Notes under the pieces: model-generated | Database searches by the model: none | Told to the model about the DNA's origin: nothing | Seen by the model: only the letters and a program-made list of their open reading frames with translations | Assembly (NCBI RefSeq): GCF_003594885.1 | Contig: NZ_QZEZ01000004.1 | Span: forward strand, 62,001-126,000 | Direction of reading: 5' to 3' | Source: Vallicoccus soli | Lineage (GTDB): Bacteria; Actinomycetota; Actinomycetes; Motilibacterales; Motilibacteraceae | DNA length: 64,000 nucleotides | Shown: positions 43,358-52,036 of the stretch, piece after piece | How the letters are laid out: each line of letters begins with the position of its first letter | Numbering within the stretch: the first letter of the stretch is position 1 | Position numbers and translations under genes: made by a program

Positions 43358-44985
43358 TCCGCGTCCTCGCCCCGCTGCCCGTCCTGCTCCCGCTGCTCGG
43401 CGCGGGCCTGGCGCTGGCCGTCGGCCGCCACCCCCGGCTGCAGCGCACCGTGAGCGTCGTCGTGCTCGCGACGGTCCTCGCCGTCGCCGTCGCGCTGCTG
43501 CTGCTCGCGGACGACCGGGGCGCCACGTCCCTCGACGTCGGCGGCTGGCCGGCCCCGCTCGGCATCACCCTCGTCGTGGACCGGCTGTCCGCGCTGTTCC
43601 TCGTCGTGTCGACCACCGTGACGCTGGCCGTCCTCGTCTACGCGGTGGGGCAGGGCGCGTCGGACCGCGACGACGCCAGGACGCCGCTGTCGATCTTCCA
43701 CCCGACGTACCTCGTCCTCACCGCGGGCGTGGCGAACGCGTTCCTGTCCGGCGACCTGTTCAACCTGTACGTCGGCTTCGAGGTCCTCCTCGCCGCCAGC
43801 TACGTCCTGCTGACCCTCGGCGGGAGCCAGGAGCGGGTGCGCGCCGGCGTGACGTACGTCGTGGTCAGCCTGCTGTCGTCCCTGGTGTTCCTGGCCGGCA
43901 TCGCGTTCACGTACGCCGCCACCGGCACCCTCAACATGGCGCAGCTGTCGCTGCGGCTGGCCGAGCTGGACGACGGCACGCGCGCCGCGCTCAACGCCGT
44001 GCTGCTCGTGGCGTTCGGCATCAAGGCGGCGGTCTTCCCGCTGTCGTCGTGGCTGCCGGACAGCTACCCGACCGCGCTGGCCCCGGTCACCGCGGTGTTC
44101 GCCGGGCTGCTCACGAAGGTCGGCGTCTACGCCATCATCCGGGTGCAGACGCTGCTCTTCCCCGACGGCGCGTTCGAGGACGTGCTCATGCTCGCCGCGG
44201 GGCTGACGCTCGTCGTGGGGATCCTCGGCGCGGTCGCGCAGACCGACGTCAAGCGGATGCTGTCCTTCACGCTGGTGAGCCACATCGGCTACATGGTCTT
44301 CGGCGTCGCCCTCGGGTCGGCGGCCGGGCTCGCGGGCGCGATCTTCTACGTGGCGCACCACATCCTCATCCAGACCGTGCTCTTCCTCGCCGTCGGGCTC
44401 GTCGAGCGGCACGCGGGCACGACGTCGCTCACCCGCCTCGGCGGCCTGGCCGCGGCGTCCCCGCTGCTCGCGGTGCTCTTCTTCGTGCCCGCGATGAACC
44501 TCGCCGGCATCCCGCCGCTGTCCGGCTTCATCGGCAAGGCGGGCCTGCTGCGCGCGGGCGTCGAGGACGGCGGCCCGGCGGCGTGGGCGCTCGTCGGCGC
44601 CGGGACGCTGACCAGCCTGCTCACCCTGTACGCCGTGGCCAAGGTCTGGTCCAAGGCCTTCTGGCGCCCGCGCGAGGAGGCGCCGCAGGTCGCCGCCGCC
44701 GCGGCGGCGGACACCGGCGCGACCTCGTACGCCGTCGTCGCGGCCACCGGGCGCCCGGGGAGCCCGGAGACCGCGCCGGCCCTCGACGCGGTCGGCGGGG
44801 ACGAGGTGGCCGCCCCCGCGCCGCGGTCGCGCACCATGGTCGCCTCGACCGTCGTGCTCCTCGCGGTCAGCCTGTCCCTGACCGTCCTGGCGGGCCCCCT
44901 GTACGGGCTCGCCGACCGCGCCGCGGACGACCTGCTGGAGCGCTCGCCGTACCTGCGCGCCGCGACGACGGCGGGTGCGCCGTGA
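43354..44985 (+). CDS. mrpD: Mrp antiporter subunit D (NuoN/L-like)
   Basis: A 543-residue antiporter subunit with about 14 membrane helices. Proton-pathway residues of the NuoL/M/N family are present: Glu in LYVGFEVLLAASYVLL, Lys in FGIKAAVFPLSSWLPDSYP, and Lys in AQTDVKRMLSFTLVSHIGYM, whose downstream His pair is also typical. Between the last two helices is a long soluble insert (about 445-490) rich in Ala/Thr. Start and stop overlap its neighbours by 4 bp. Confidence 0.96.
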   Translation: MIRVLAPLPVLLPLLGAGLALAVGRHPRLQRTVSVVVLATVLAVAVALLLLADDRGATSLDVGGWPAPLGITLVVDRLSALFLVVSTTVTLAVLVYAVGQGASDRDDARTPLSIFHPTYLVLTAGVANAFLSGDLFNLYVGFEVLLAASYVLLTLGGSQERVRAGVTYVVVSLLSSLVFLAGIAFTYAATGTLNMAQLSLRLAELDDGTRAALNAVLLVAFGIKAAVFPLSSWLPDSYPTALAPVTAVFAGLLTKVGVYAIIRVQTLLFPDGAFEDVLMLAAGLTLVVGILGAVAQTDVKRMLSFTLVSHIGYMVFGVALGSAAGLAGAIFYVAHHILIQTVLFLAVGLVERHAGTTSLTRLGGLAAASPLLAVLFFVPAMNLAGIPPLSGFIGKAGLLRAGVEDGGPAAWALVGAGTLTSLLTLYAVAKVWSKAFWRPREEAPQVAAAAAADTGATSYAVVAATGRPGSPETAPALDAVGGDEVAAPAPRSRTMVASTVVLLAVSLSLTVLAGPLYGLADRAADDLLERSPYLRAATTAGAP

Positions 44986-45581
44986 CCGCGCACCTGCGCG
45001 GGGCCCGGGGGCTGGTGCGCCACCTGCCGCCGCTGCTCTGGCTCGCCCTGGTCTGGACGATGCTCTGGGGCACCTTCAGCGTCGGCAACCTCGTCGCCGG
45101 GCTGCTCGTGGGCCTCGTCGTGACGGCGGTGCTGCCGCTGCCGGTCGTCGTGCTGGGCGGGCGGCTGGACCCCCTGGCGCTGCTGGGGCTCCTCGCGCAC
45201 ATGCTGCGCCAGCTCGTCGTGTCGAGCGCGCACCTGGCGTGGCTGTCGCTGCGCCCGGGGCCGCCGCCGCTCGCGGCGGTCGTCGCGGTGCCGCTGCGCA
45301 GCCGCTCCGACCTGCTGGTCACGCTCACCGCGGAAGCGGTGTCCCTCACCCCGGGCAGCCTCGTCCTCGAGGTCAGCCGGCGCACGCTCTACTGCCACGT
45401 GCTCGACGTGAGCAGCGCGCAGGAGGCCCAGCGCTTCCGCACCGAGGTGCTCGACCTCGAGCGCCGCATCGTGCGGGCCGTCGGCGGGCCGTCGGCCATC
45501 GCCCGGCTCGCCGGCGCCCCGCCCGTCCCCGACCCGCCCGCCACCGCCCCGCCGCCCCCCACCCACGAGGAGGCCCCGTGA
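44982..45581 (+). CDS. mrpE: Mrp antiporter subunit E
   Basis: A 199-residue MrpE subunit. Two N-terminal membrane helices (LLWLALVWTMLWGTFSVGNL and a following Val/Leu-rich one) precede the soluble domain with AVPLRSRSDLLVTLTAEAV, SLTPGSLVLEVSRRTLYCHV and the helix RFRTEVLDLERRI, the family hallmarks. The C-terminus has a Pro-rich extension. The GTG start overlaps the mrpD stop. MrpE stabilises the complex and is needed for full activity in other bacteria. Confidence 0.95.
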   Translation: MTAHLRGARGLVRHLPPLLWLALVWTMLWGTFSVGNLVAGLLVGLVVTAVLPLPVVVLGGRLDPLALLGLLAHMLRQLVVSSAHLAWLSLRPGPPPLAAVVAVPLRSRSDLLVTLTAEAVSLTPGSLVLEVSRRTLYCHVLDVSSAQEAQRFRTEVLDLERRIVRAVGGPSAIARLAGAPPVPDPPATAPPPPTHEEAP

Positions 45582-45865
45582 CCGTCGTCGGCGTCGTCGT
45601 CGCCGTCCTGCTGTCCGCCGCCGCGGCGCTGTGCGTGCTGCGCATGCTCCGCGGCCCCGCCACCCTCGACCGCGTGGTCGCCACCGACATGCTGCTGGCC
45701 GTGGTGGTGTGCGGCCTCGCCGCGTACGCGGCCGTCACCCGCGCGTCGTACGTCGTGCCGGTGGCGGTGGTCGTCGCCCTGCTCGGCTTCACCGGCTCGA
45801 CGAGCATCGCCCGCTCGGTCGGCCGGCAGGTGCCGCCGCCCCCGGCACCCCGGGACCCGGCGTGA
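45578..45865 (+). CDS. mrpF: Mrp antiporter subunit F
   Basis: A 95-residue MrpF subunit with three membrane helices. The family motif RGPATLDRVVATDMLL lies after the first helix, and ASYVVPVAVVVALLGFTGS covers the third. The GTG start sits in the mrpE stop and its stop holds the mrpG start. Confidence 0.95.
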   Translation: MTVVGVVVAVLLSAAAALCVLRMLRGPATLDRVVATDMLLAVVVCGLAAYAAVTRASYVVPVAVVVALLGFTGSTSIARSVGRQVPPPPAPRDPA

Positions 45866-46203
45866 GCACCGCCCTCGACGTCCTCGCGGCCGTCCTGCTG
45901 ATCAGCGGGGCCGCGCTCGCGCTCGCCGCGTCGGTCGGCGTGCTGCGCTTCCCCGACGTCCTGTCGCGGATGCACGCCGCGACCAAGCCGCAGGTCCTGG
46001 GCATGCTCCTCGTCCTCGCCGGGGCCGCCGTGCGGCTGCGGACCAGCGTCGACGTCTGGATGCTCGTGCTGACCGGCGCCTTCCAGCTGATGACGGCGCC
46101 GGTCGCGGCCCACCTCGTCGGCCGCCTGGCCTACCGCACCCGGCACGTGCGCACCGACCTGCTCGTCTGCGACGAGCTGGCCGACGCGCCCGACCGGCCC
46201 TGA
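45862..46203 (+). CDS. mrpG: Mrp antiporter subunit G
   Basis: A 113-residue MrpG subunit, the last gene of the operon. It has three membrane helices with the conserved [20 protein letters not shown] block after the first, and [12 protein letters not shown]-like sequence ([13 protein letters not shown]) in the third. With it, all Mrp functions (A including B, C, D, E, F, G) are encoded in order, giving an active Na+/H+ antiporter for sodium and alkali tolerance. Confidence 0.95.
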   Translation: MSTALDVLAAVLLISGAALALAASVGVLRFPDVLSRMHAATKPQVLGMLLVLAGAAVRLRTSVDVWMLVLTGAFQLMTAPVAAHLVGRLAYRTRHVRTDLLVCDELADAPDRP

Positions 46204-46300
46204 CGGGGCCGCCCGGCAGCGCGGCAGCGGCACCGATGAGTACGGCCGCCGGCGCCGGTCCACCCCGGAGGACGACCGCAGGCCGGTGGAGGGAGCGGGC

Positions 46301-47416
46301 ATGGCACGCGTACGGGTGCTGGTGGGCACGCGCAAGGGGGCCTTCGTGCTGAGCGCGGACGGCACGCGGCGGGACTGGCGGGTGGAGGGCCCGCACTTCG
46401 CGGGCTGGGAGGTCTACCACGTCGCGGGGAGCCGGGCCGAGCCCGACCGGCTCTTCGCCTCGCAAAGCAGCGGCTGGTTCGGGCAGGTGGTGCAGCGCTC
46501 CGACGACGGCGGCGCGTCCTGGTCGCCGGTCGGCAGCGACTTCCGCTACGACGGCGAGCCGGGCACGCACCAGTGGTACGACGGCACCCAGCGGCCCTGG
46601 GCGTTCACGAGGGTGTGGCACCTCGAGCCCTCGGCCACCGACCCCGACCTGGTGCACGCCGGCGCCGAGGACGCCGCGCTCTTCCGCTCCACCGACGGCG
46701 GCGCGACGTGGTCGGAGCTGACGGGCCTGCGCACCCACCCCTCCGGCCCGTCCTGGCAGCCCGGCGCGGGCGGCATGTGCCTGCACACCGTCGCCCCGCA
46801 CCCCACCGACCCGCTGAGCATGCTCGTGGCCATCTCGGCGGCCGGCGTCTTCCGCACGGACGACGGCGGGGAGACCTGGCACCCCTCGAACACCGGCCTG
46901 TCCTCCGGGTCCATCCCCGACCCCGAGGCGGACGTCGGCCACTGCGTGCACCGCCTCTCGCGCCACCCCTCCCGCCCGGACACCGTCTACATGCAGAAGC
47001 ACTGGGACGTCATGCGCAGCGACGACGGCGGGCGCTCCTGGCGGGAGGTGTCCGGCGACCTGCCGTGCGACTTCGGCTTCCCGGTGCAGGTGCACGCCCA
47101 CGAACCCGAGACCGTGTACGTCGTCCCCATCACCTCCGACGAGCTGCACGTCCCGCCGGAGGGGCGCCTGCGCGTCTACCGCTCGCGCACCGGCGGCGAG
47201 GAGTGGGAGCCCCTGACGCGGGGCCTGCCGCAGGAGCACTGCTACGTCAACGTGCTGCGCGACGCCATGGCCGTCGACGAGCTCGACGGGTGTGGGGTCT
47301 ACTTCGGCACCACGGGCGGGCAGGTCTACTGCTCGCCCGACGGCGGCGACACCTGGGACGCGGTCGTCCGCGACCTGCCGCCGGTCCTGTCGGTGGAGGT
47401 GCAGACGCTGCCATGA
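46301..47416 (+). CDS. Asp-box (BNR) beta-propeller protein, VPS10/sialidase-like fold
   Basis: A 371-residue cytoplasmic protein without signal peptide. At least five Asp boxes (SxDxGxTW) are seen: [36 protein letters not shown] and CSPDGGDTW, with a degenerate RSRTGGEEW, indicating a six- or seven-bladed propeller. The sialidase catalytic Arg triad and Tyr/Glu pair are not recognisable, so the common label exo-sialidase is not supported. The N-terminus [13 protein letters not shown] and the segment [18 protein letters not shown] are characteristic of this subfamily. GGAGGGAG precedes the ATG. The stop overlaps the start of a MoaD/ThiS-like gene, so the two products are probably partners. 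Confidence 0.85.
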   Translation: MARVRVLVGTRKGAFVLSADGTRRDWRVEGPHFAGWEVYHVAGSRAEPDRLFASQSSGWFGQVVQRSDDGGASWSPVGSDFRYDGEPGTHQWYDGTQRPWAFTRVWHLEPSATDPDLVHAGAEDAALFRSTDGGATWSELTGLRTHPSGPSWQPGAGGMCLHTVAPHPTDPLSMLVAISAAGVFRTDDGGETWHPSNTGLSSGSIPDPEADVGHCVHRLSRHPSRPDTVYMQKHWDVMRSDDGGRSWREVSGDLPCDFGFPVQVHAHEPETVYVVPITSDELHVPPEGRLRVYRSRTGGEEWEPLTRGLPQEHCYVNVLRDAMAVDELDGCGVYFGTTGGQVYCSPDGGDTWDAVVRDLPPVLSVEVQTLP

Positions 47417-47727
47417 GCGACGGGACCACCGTGGTGACCGTCGTGCTGCCCGGGCACCTGCGCGCCCTCGCCCGGGTGGACGGCGACGTGCCGGTACGGG
47501 TCGAGGGCCCGGTCACCCAGGCGTCCGTGCTCGACGCCCTCGAGGCCCTGCACCCGGTGCTGCGCGGCCGGGTGCGCGACCAGGCGACGGGCCGCCGCCG
47601 CGCCTTCGTCCGCTTCTTCGCCTGTCAGGAGGACCTCTCGCACGAGCCCCCCGACGCCCCGCTGCCCGCCGACGTCGCCGAGGGGAAGCAGCCCTTCGTC
47701 GTCGTCGGCGCCATGGCCGGCGGGTAG
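47413..47727 (+). CDS. MoaD/ThiS-like ubiquitin-fold protein ending in Gly-Gly
   Basis: A 104-residue beta-grasp protein. It opens with [20 protein letters not shown], the first hairpin of the MoaD/ThiS fold, has the conserved [16 protein letters not shown] helix, and ends exactly in AMAGG, the C-terminal di-glycine used for adenylation and thiocarboxylate or conjugate formation. No E1 (MoeB/ThiF), MoaE or ThiG gene is adjacent, so a role in molybdopterin or thiamin synthesis is not supported. Its start lies in the stop of the Asp-box propeller gene. Confidence 0.88.
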   Translation: MSDGTTVVTVVLPGHLRALARVDGDVPVRVEGPVTQASVLDALEALHPVLRGRVRDQATGRRRAFVRFFACQEDLSHEPPDAPLPADVAEGKQPFVVVGAMAGG

Positions 47728-47767
47728 CGCCCTCCGCGCACGACCACGGCGGTGCTGACCCCGCCGC

Positions 47768-47844
47768 GATCATGCACGACCTCGGCCGTGATCATGCACG
47801 ACCTCGGCCGTGATCATGCACGACCTCGGCCGTGATCACGCACG
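47768..47844. repeat. Three 22-bp tandem repeats plus partial copy between convergent genes
   Basis: The unit GATCATGCACGACCTCGGCC plus GT (22 bp) occurs at 47768-47789, 47790-47811 and 47812-47833, with a partial variant GATCACGCACG at 47834-47844. It contains the palindrome TGATCA, and CGTGATCACG at the end is a perfect 10-bp palindrome. It lies in the 129-bp gap between the convergent MoaD-like and E2 genes. No spacers, so not CRISPR. A transcription-ending or REP-like role is possible. Confidence 0.85.
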
Positions 47845-47856
47845 GGGTGGCGCTCC

Positions 47857-49125
47857 TCAGAGGTCGCCGAGGGCGGTGAGGGGGGACTCGACGCAGTCGG
47901 CGACGTAGCGCAGGAAGCCGCCGGCCGTGCCGCCGTCGCAGACGCGGTGGTCGAACGCCAGCGTCAGCTGGGTGACCGTGCGGACGGCGAGCTGCCCGTC
48001 CACGACCCAGGGCCGCTCGACGACGCGCCCCATGCCGAGGATCGCCACCTCGGGGTGGTTGATGATCGCGGCGGAGCCGTCGATGCCGAAGACGCCGTAG
48101 TTGTTGACGGTGAACGTGCCGCCGGTCAGGTCGGAGGGTGCGAGCGCGCCGGCGCGGGCCGCACGGGTGCGCTCGGCGAGGGCGGCGGCCAGCTCGCGCG
48201 TCGTGAGGCGGTGCGCGTCGCGGACGACCGGGACGACGAGGCCGCGGTCGGTCTGCGCGGCGAAGCCGAGGTGCACGTGGTGCGGGACGACGATCTCGTC
48301 CTCGGTGACCCGCCCGCCCAGCTCCGGGTAGCGCTTCAGCCCGAGCAGCGCGAACCGGGCGAGGAGCGTCAGCAGCCCGACCGGCTGCTCCGGCGCGCGG
48401 GCGGTGAGCGCCGCCTTGGCTGCGACCAGGTCGGTCGCGTCGACGTCCACCCACACCGTCGCCTCGGGGATCTCCCGGCGCGAGCGGCTGAGCTTCTCGG
48501 CGATCGCGCGCCGGGCGCCGCGCAGCGGCACGCGGGTGACGTCCTCGTCCGGGGTGGGCGCTGCGGGTACGGGCGCCGGCGCCGGCGTCGCGGCCGCAGC
48601 CCGCTCGGCCAGCGCCTTCTCGACGTCGGCGCGCCGGACGATGCCGTCGGGCCCGGTGCCGCGCAGCGACGCCAGGTCGAGGCCGGCGTCGCGGGCGATC
48701 CGACGCACCAGCGGCGACACGACCTGCACCCGCTCGGGCCAGCTCTCGACGGGCGCGGCCGGGGCGAGGGCGACCGGCTCCGGGCGCCGCCGGGACCTGC
48801 GCGCACGGCGCGGGGACGTCGCGGTGCCGTACCCGACGAGGACCGCCCCGCTCTCCACGCCCGGCTCCTGCACGCCCTGCCGCTCCGGCCGCTGCTCGCC
48901 GACGCTGACGAGCGGCGACCCGACGCCCAGGACAGCGCCTTCCTCCGCGTGCAGCGCGGTGACGACGCCGGCCCAGGGGACGGGCACCTCGACGACGGCC
49001 TTGGCGGTCTCGACCTCGGCGACGACCTGGTCGACCTCGACGGCGTCGCCGACGGCGACCCGCCAGCGCACCACCTCGGCGTCCTCGAGGCCCTCGCCGA
49101 GGTCGGGGAGGAGGAAGTCAGGCAC
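47857..49125 (-). CDS. bkdC: Branched-chain 2-oxoacid dehydrogenase E2 (dihydrolipoyl acyltransferase)
   Basis: A 422-residue acyltransferase. One lipoyl domain (lysine in VETAKAVVEVPVPWAG, near residue 42), a flexible Arg/Ala linker, a peripheral-subunit-binding domain (SPLVRRIARDAGLDLASLRG, about 135-170) and the catalytic domain with NNYGVFGIDGSAAIINHPE and the active-site FDHRVCDGG near the C-terminus. A single lipoyl domain is typical of BkdC. The GTG start overlaps the E1-beta stop by 8 bp. The E3 (lipoamide dehydrogenase) gene is not in this operon. Confidence 0.93.
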   Translation of the reverse strand: MPDFLLPDLGEGLEDAEVVRWRVAVGDAVEVDQVVAEVETAKAVVEVPVPWAGVVTALHAEEGAVLGVGSPLVSVGEQRPERQGVQEPGVESGAVLVGYGTATSPRRARRSRRRPEPVALAPAAPVESWPERVQVVSPLVRRIARDAGLDLASLRGTGPDGIVRRADVEKALAERAAAATPAPAPVPAAPTPDEDVTRVPLRGARRAIAEKLSRSRREIPEATVWVDVDATDLVAAKAALTARAPEQPVGLLTLLARFALLGLKRYPELGGRVTEDEIVVPHHVHLGFAAQTDRGLVVPVVRDAHRLTTRELAAALAERTRAARAGALAPSDLTGGTFTVNNYGVFGIDGSAAIINHPEVAILGMGRVVERPWVVDGQLAVRTVTQLTLAFDHRVCDGGTAGGFLRYVADCVESPLTALGDL

Positions 49126-50179
49126 GGCGGGCTCCGTACGGGGCGGGGCACGGCTCGGGCTGGTCGTCCCACTGGAGGCGGGCGACGGTGTCGAGGATGC
49201 GGTCCACGCTCGGCAGGTGGTGCTGCTCGAGCTTCGGCGGCGGGTAGGGGATGTCGAAGCCGGTGACGCGCAGCACCGGCGCCTCGAGGTGGTGGAAGCA
49301 CCGCTCGGTGATCCGCTGCGCGACCTCGGCGCCGAGCCCGCCCGACCCCGGCGCCTCGTGGACGACGACGGCGCGGCCGGTCCGGCGTACGGACGCGGTG
49401 AGGGTGGCGTCGTCGATCGGCGAGAGGCTGCGCAGGTCGACGACCTCGACGTCCCAGCCCTCCTCGACGGCGGCGTCGGCCGCCTCGAGCGCGGTGGCGA
49501 CCGTGCCGCCGTACGTGACGAGGGTGACGTCGCGCCCGGGCCGGCGGACGACCGCCTCGTCGAGCGCGGGCCCGTCGGCGGTGAGCTCGGCGGCCTCCTT
49601 GCTCCAGTAGCGGCGCTTGGGCTCGAGCAGCACGACGGGGTCGGGGCAGGCGATGGCCTGGCGCATCATCCGGTAGGCGTCGGCCGGCGTCGCCGGCGTG
49701 ACGACGCGCAGGCCCGGGGTGTGGGCGTAGTACGCCTCGGAGGAGTCGCAGTGGTGCTCGACGCCGCCGATGCCACCGCCGTAGGGCACGCGGACCACGA
49801 CGGGCAGCGCGACCGCGCCGCGGGTGCGGTTGCGCAGCTTGGCGAGGTGGCTGGTCACCTGCTCGAAGGCGGGGTACGCGAAGGCGTCGAACTGCATCTC
49901 GACGACCGGCACGAGCCCGCCCATCGCCATGCCGATCGCGGTGCCGACGATGCCGGACTCGGCGAGCGGTGTGTCGACGACGCGGCGGTCGCCGAAGCGC
50001 GCGGCGAGCCCGTCGGTGACCCGGAAGACGCCGCCGAGCGTGCCGACGTCCTCGCCGAGGACGACGACGCGCGGGTCCTGCTCGAGGGCGTCGGCGAGCG
50101 CCGCGTTGAGCGCGCCGGCCATCGTGACGGTGGCGGGGGCGGCGGCGGGGCCGGCGGGCCGCTCCAGGGTCTCGGTCAC
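49118..50179 (-). CDS. bkdB: Branched-chain 2-oxoacid dehydrogenase E1 component subunit beta
   Basis: A 353-residue E1-beta subunit. Conserved blocks are VVVLGEDVGTLGGVFRVTDG, DTPLAESGIVGTAIGMAMGG, VRVPYGGGIGGVEHHCDSSE and PAVLRVTGFDIPYP-like sequence (PVLRVTGFDIPYPPPK), with the family Glu that activates thiamin diphosphate in the first block. It pairs with E1-alpha encoded upstream. The GTG start overlaps the E1-alpha stop as GTGA. About 20 extra N-terminal residues (Pro/Ala-rich) precede the domain. Confidence 0.94.
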   Translation of the reverse strand: MTETLERPAGPAAAPATVTMAGALNAALADALEQDPRVVVLGEDVGTLGGVFRVTDGLAARFGDRRVVDTPLAESGIVGTAIGMAMGGLVPVVEMQFDAFAYPAFEQVTSHLAKLRNRTRGAVALPVVVRVPYGGGIGGVEHHCDSSEAYYAHTPGLRVVTPATPADAYRMMRQAIACPDPVVLLEPKRRYWSKEAAELTADGPALDEAVVRRPGRDVTLVTYGGTVATALEAADAAVEEGWDVEVVDLRSLSPIDDATLTASVRRTGRAVVVHEAPGSGGLGAEVAQRITERCFHHLEAPVLRVTGFDIPYPPPKLEQHHLPSVDRILDTVARLQWDDQPEPCPAPYGARRA

Positions 50180-51297
50180 GCCGGCTCCTCCTCCAGCTCG
50201 GCGAGCAGCAGGTCGCGCTGCTCGAGGAGCGCAGCGGTCGGCTGCGCGTAGACGTGCTCGAAGAGCTCGCGCGGGTCGGGCGCCACGTCGTGCTCCAGGG
50301 CGGCGCGCACGCCCGCGGCCAGCTCCTCGCCCTCGCGGGCGAACCGCTCGGCGAGGGCGTCGTCGAGCAGTCCGCGCGAGCGCAGGTGGGCCTCGGACCG
50401 GCTCACCGGGTCCTTCGCCAGCCACGCCTCGACCTCGGCGGGGTCGCGGTAGCGGCCCGCGTCGTCGGCGTTGGTGTGGGCCTCGACGCGGTACGTCAGC
50501 GCCTCGACGAGCGTGGGCCCGTCGCCCCCGGCAGCGCCCGCGACCGCCTCGGTGAGGACCGCGTGCACGGCGGCGGCGTCGTTGCCGTCGACGAGGCGCG
50601 AGCGCATGCCGTACCCCACGCCCTTGTGGGCCAGGCTCGGCGCCGCGGTCTGCTTCGCCAGGGGGACGCTGATCGCGTACCCGTTGTTCTGCACGAGGAA
50701 GACGACCGGGGCGCCCCACACGGCGGCGAAGTTCAGCGCCTCGTGGGTGTCGCCCTCGCTCGTGGCGCCGTCGCCGAGCAGGACGAGCGCGACGCGGTCC
50801 TCGCCCTGCAGGCGCGCGGCGTGCGCGAGCCCGACGGCGTGCAGGGTGTTGGTGGCGAGCGGGGTGCACTGCGGGGCGACCCGGTGCTCGTACGGGTCGT
50901 AGCCGCAGTGCCAGTCGCCGCGCAGGAGCGTGAGGACCTCGACCGGCGGGACGCCGCGGGTGACGATCGCGACGGAGTCGCGGTACGTCGGGAAGAGCCA
51001 GTCCTGCGGGCGCAGCGCGAGCGCGGCGGCGACCTGGCACGCCTCCTGGCCGCGGGACGACGGGTAGACCGCGAGCCGACCCTGCCGGGTGAGCGCGCTC
51101 GCCTGGGTGTCGAAGCGGCGCCCGACGACCATCGCGCGGTGCAGGGCGAGCAGGTCGTCGTCGGCGGGCATCGCCAGCGGCGAGGGGAGCGGGGAGCCGG
51201 TCGGGTCGACGAGGGCCTGCGGCCCGTCACCGGGCGGCAGGAAGGCCGCGGCGCGCTCCTGCACGGAGCCGTCCAGCGCGGGTGACGACGGTGTCAC
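50176..51297 (-). CDS. bkdA: Branched-chain 2-oxoacid dehydrogenase E1 component subunit alpha
   Basis: A 373-residue E1-alpha subunit. The thiamin diphosphate motif runs from LGDGATSEGDTHEALNFAAV to VQNNGYAIS; SSRGQEACQVAAALAL and FPTYRDSVAIVTRGV are further hallmarks, and the phosphorylation-loop-like YRVEAHTNADDAGRYRD is typical of branched-chain and acetoin-type enzymes. First gene of a three-gene operon; products feed branched-chain fatty acid synthesis or catabolism. AAGGAGGG lies 8 nt before the GTG. Divergent from an Lrp-type regulator, as with BkdR. Confidence 0.94.
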   Translation of the reverse strand: MTPSSPALDGSVQERAAAFLPPGDGPQALVDPTGSPLPSPLAMPADDDLLALHRAMVVGRRFDTQASALTRQGRLAVYPSSRGQEACQVAAALALRPQDWLFPTYRDSVAIVTRGVPPVEVLTLLRGDWHCGYDPYEHRVAPQCTPLATNTLHAVGLAHAARLQGEDRVALVLLGDGATSEGDTHEALNFAAVWGAPVVFLVQNNGYAISVPLAKQTAAPSLAHKGVGYGMRSRLVDGNDAAAVHAVLTEAVAGAAGGDGPTLVEALTYRVEAHTNADDAGRYRDPAEVEAWLAKDPVSRSEAHLRSRGLLDDALAERFAREGEELAAGVRAALEHDVAPDPRELFEHVYAQPTAALLEQRDLLLAELEEEPA

Positions 51298-51456
51298 GGG
51301 CTCGTCCCTCCTTCGGGCCGGGTGGCAGGAGTGTGGGTGCTGCGGTGGCCGCTGGTCCAGGCGCGGCGACGAGGACGAGACGAGTGGCCGTACGAGGGGT
51401 TCGGCGGTGGCAGGATGGCCCTGCGCGGCTCGTCGCGGGCCGGGGGAGGTGGACGG

Positions 51457-51906
51457 ATGGACCTCGACGACGTCGACCGCGGGATCGTCGACGCCCTGCG
51501 TGCCGACGCGCGGCTGTCGATGCGCGCGCTCGCGGCGCGGCTGCACGTGTCGCGGGCGACGGTGTACGCCCGGCTGCAGCGGCTCGAGGCCGAGGGCGTC
51601 ATCACCGGCTACCACGCCGCGGTGGACCCGCAGCAGTACGGGCACGGGCTGACGGCGTACGTCTACCTCAAGGTCAGCCAGCACTCGTGGAAGGACCTGC
51701 GCGAGCGGGTGCTCGCCGTGCCCGAGGTGCACCACGGAGCGCTGCTGTCGGGCGAGCACGACATGGTGCTGCTCGTGCGGACGCGGGACGCGGCGTCCCT
51801 GCGGGACCTGGTGCTCGGGCGGCTGCAGGAGATGCCGGAGGTGGAGTCGACGCAGACGGTGCTGGTGTTCGACGAGCTGGTGCCGGGGCGGGGGAGTCCG
51901 CCGTGA
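51457..51906 (+). CDS. bkdR: Lrp/AsnC family regulator of bkd operon
   Basis: A 149-residue Lrp/AsnC regulator. HTH: LDDVDRGIVDALRADARLSM, then VSRATVYARLQRLEAEGVIT; RAM effector domain from about residue 62 (YVYLKVSQHSWKDLRERVL). It is divergent from bkdA across a 159-nt gap, the same arrangement as bkdR in other bacteria, which activates branched-chain oxoacid dehydrogenase genes in response to branched-chain amino acids. The ATG has GGGGGAGG upstream; a longer in-frame ORF begins earlier but lacks the RBS. Confidence 0.92.
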   Translation: MDLDDVDRGIVDALRADARLSMRALAARLHVSRATVYARLQRLEAEGVITGYHAAVDPQQYGHGLTAYVYLKVSQHSWKDLRERVLAVPEVHHGALLSGEHDMVLLVRTRDAASLRDLVLGRLQEMPEVESTQTVLVFDELVPGRGSPP

Positions 51907-52036
51907 TCCGCGCAGGCGGTGTCGCCCAGGGCGCCGCGCGAGCCGTCGGCCCCCGCGGGCGCCCGCTTCCGCAGCGTGCGTGCGTGCGATCGGTCGCTCG
52001 ATGCCACCCTGAGGATCGGCGGCAGCAGCTCGCCGG

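Noticed and set aside
46301-47416. Asp-box protein as an exo-alpha-sialidase
   Set aside because: Asp boxes are structural. The arginine triad and Tyr/Glu nucleophile pair could not be found, and there is no signal peptide.
47413-47727. MoaD/ThiS-like gene as part of molybdopterin or thiamin synthesis
   Set aside because: No moaE, moeB, thiG or thiF gene is near; the Mo hydroxylase operon is 36 kb away and unrelated in arrangement.
47768-47844. Repeats considered as a CRISPR array
   Set aside because: Units abut each other with no spacers and are 22 bp; there are no cas genes in the window.
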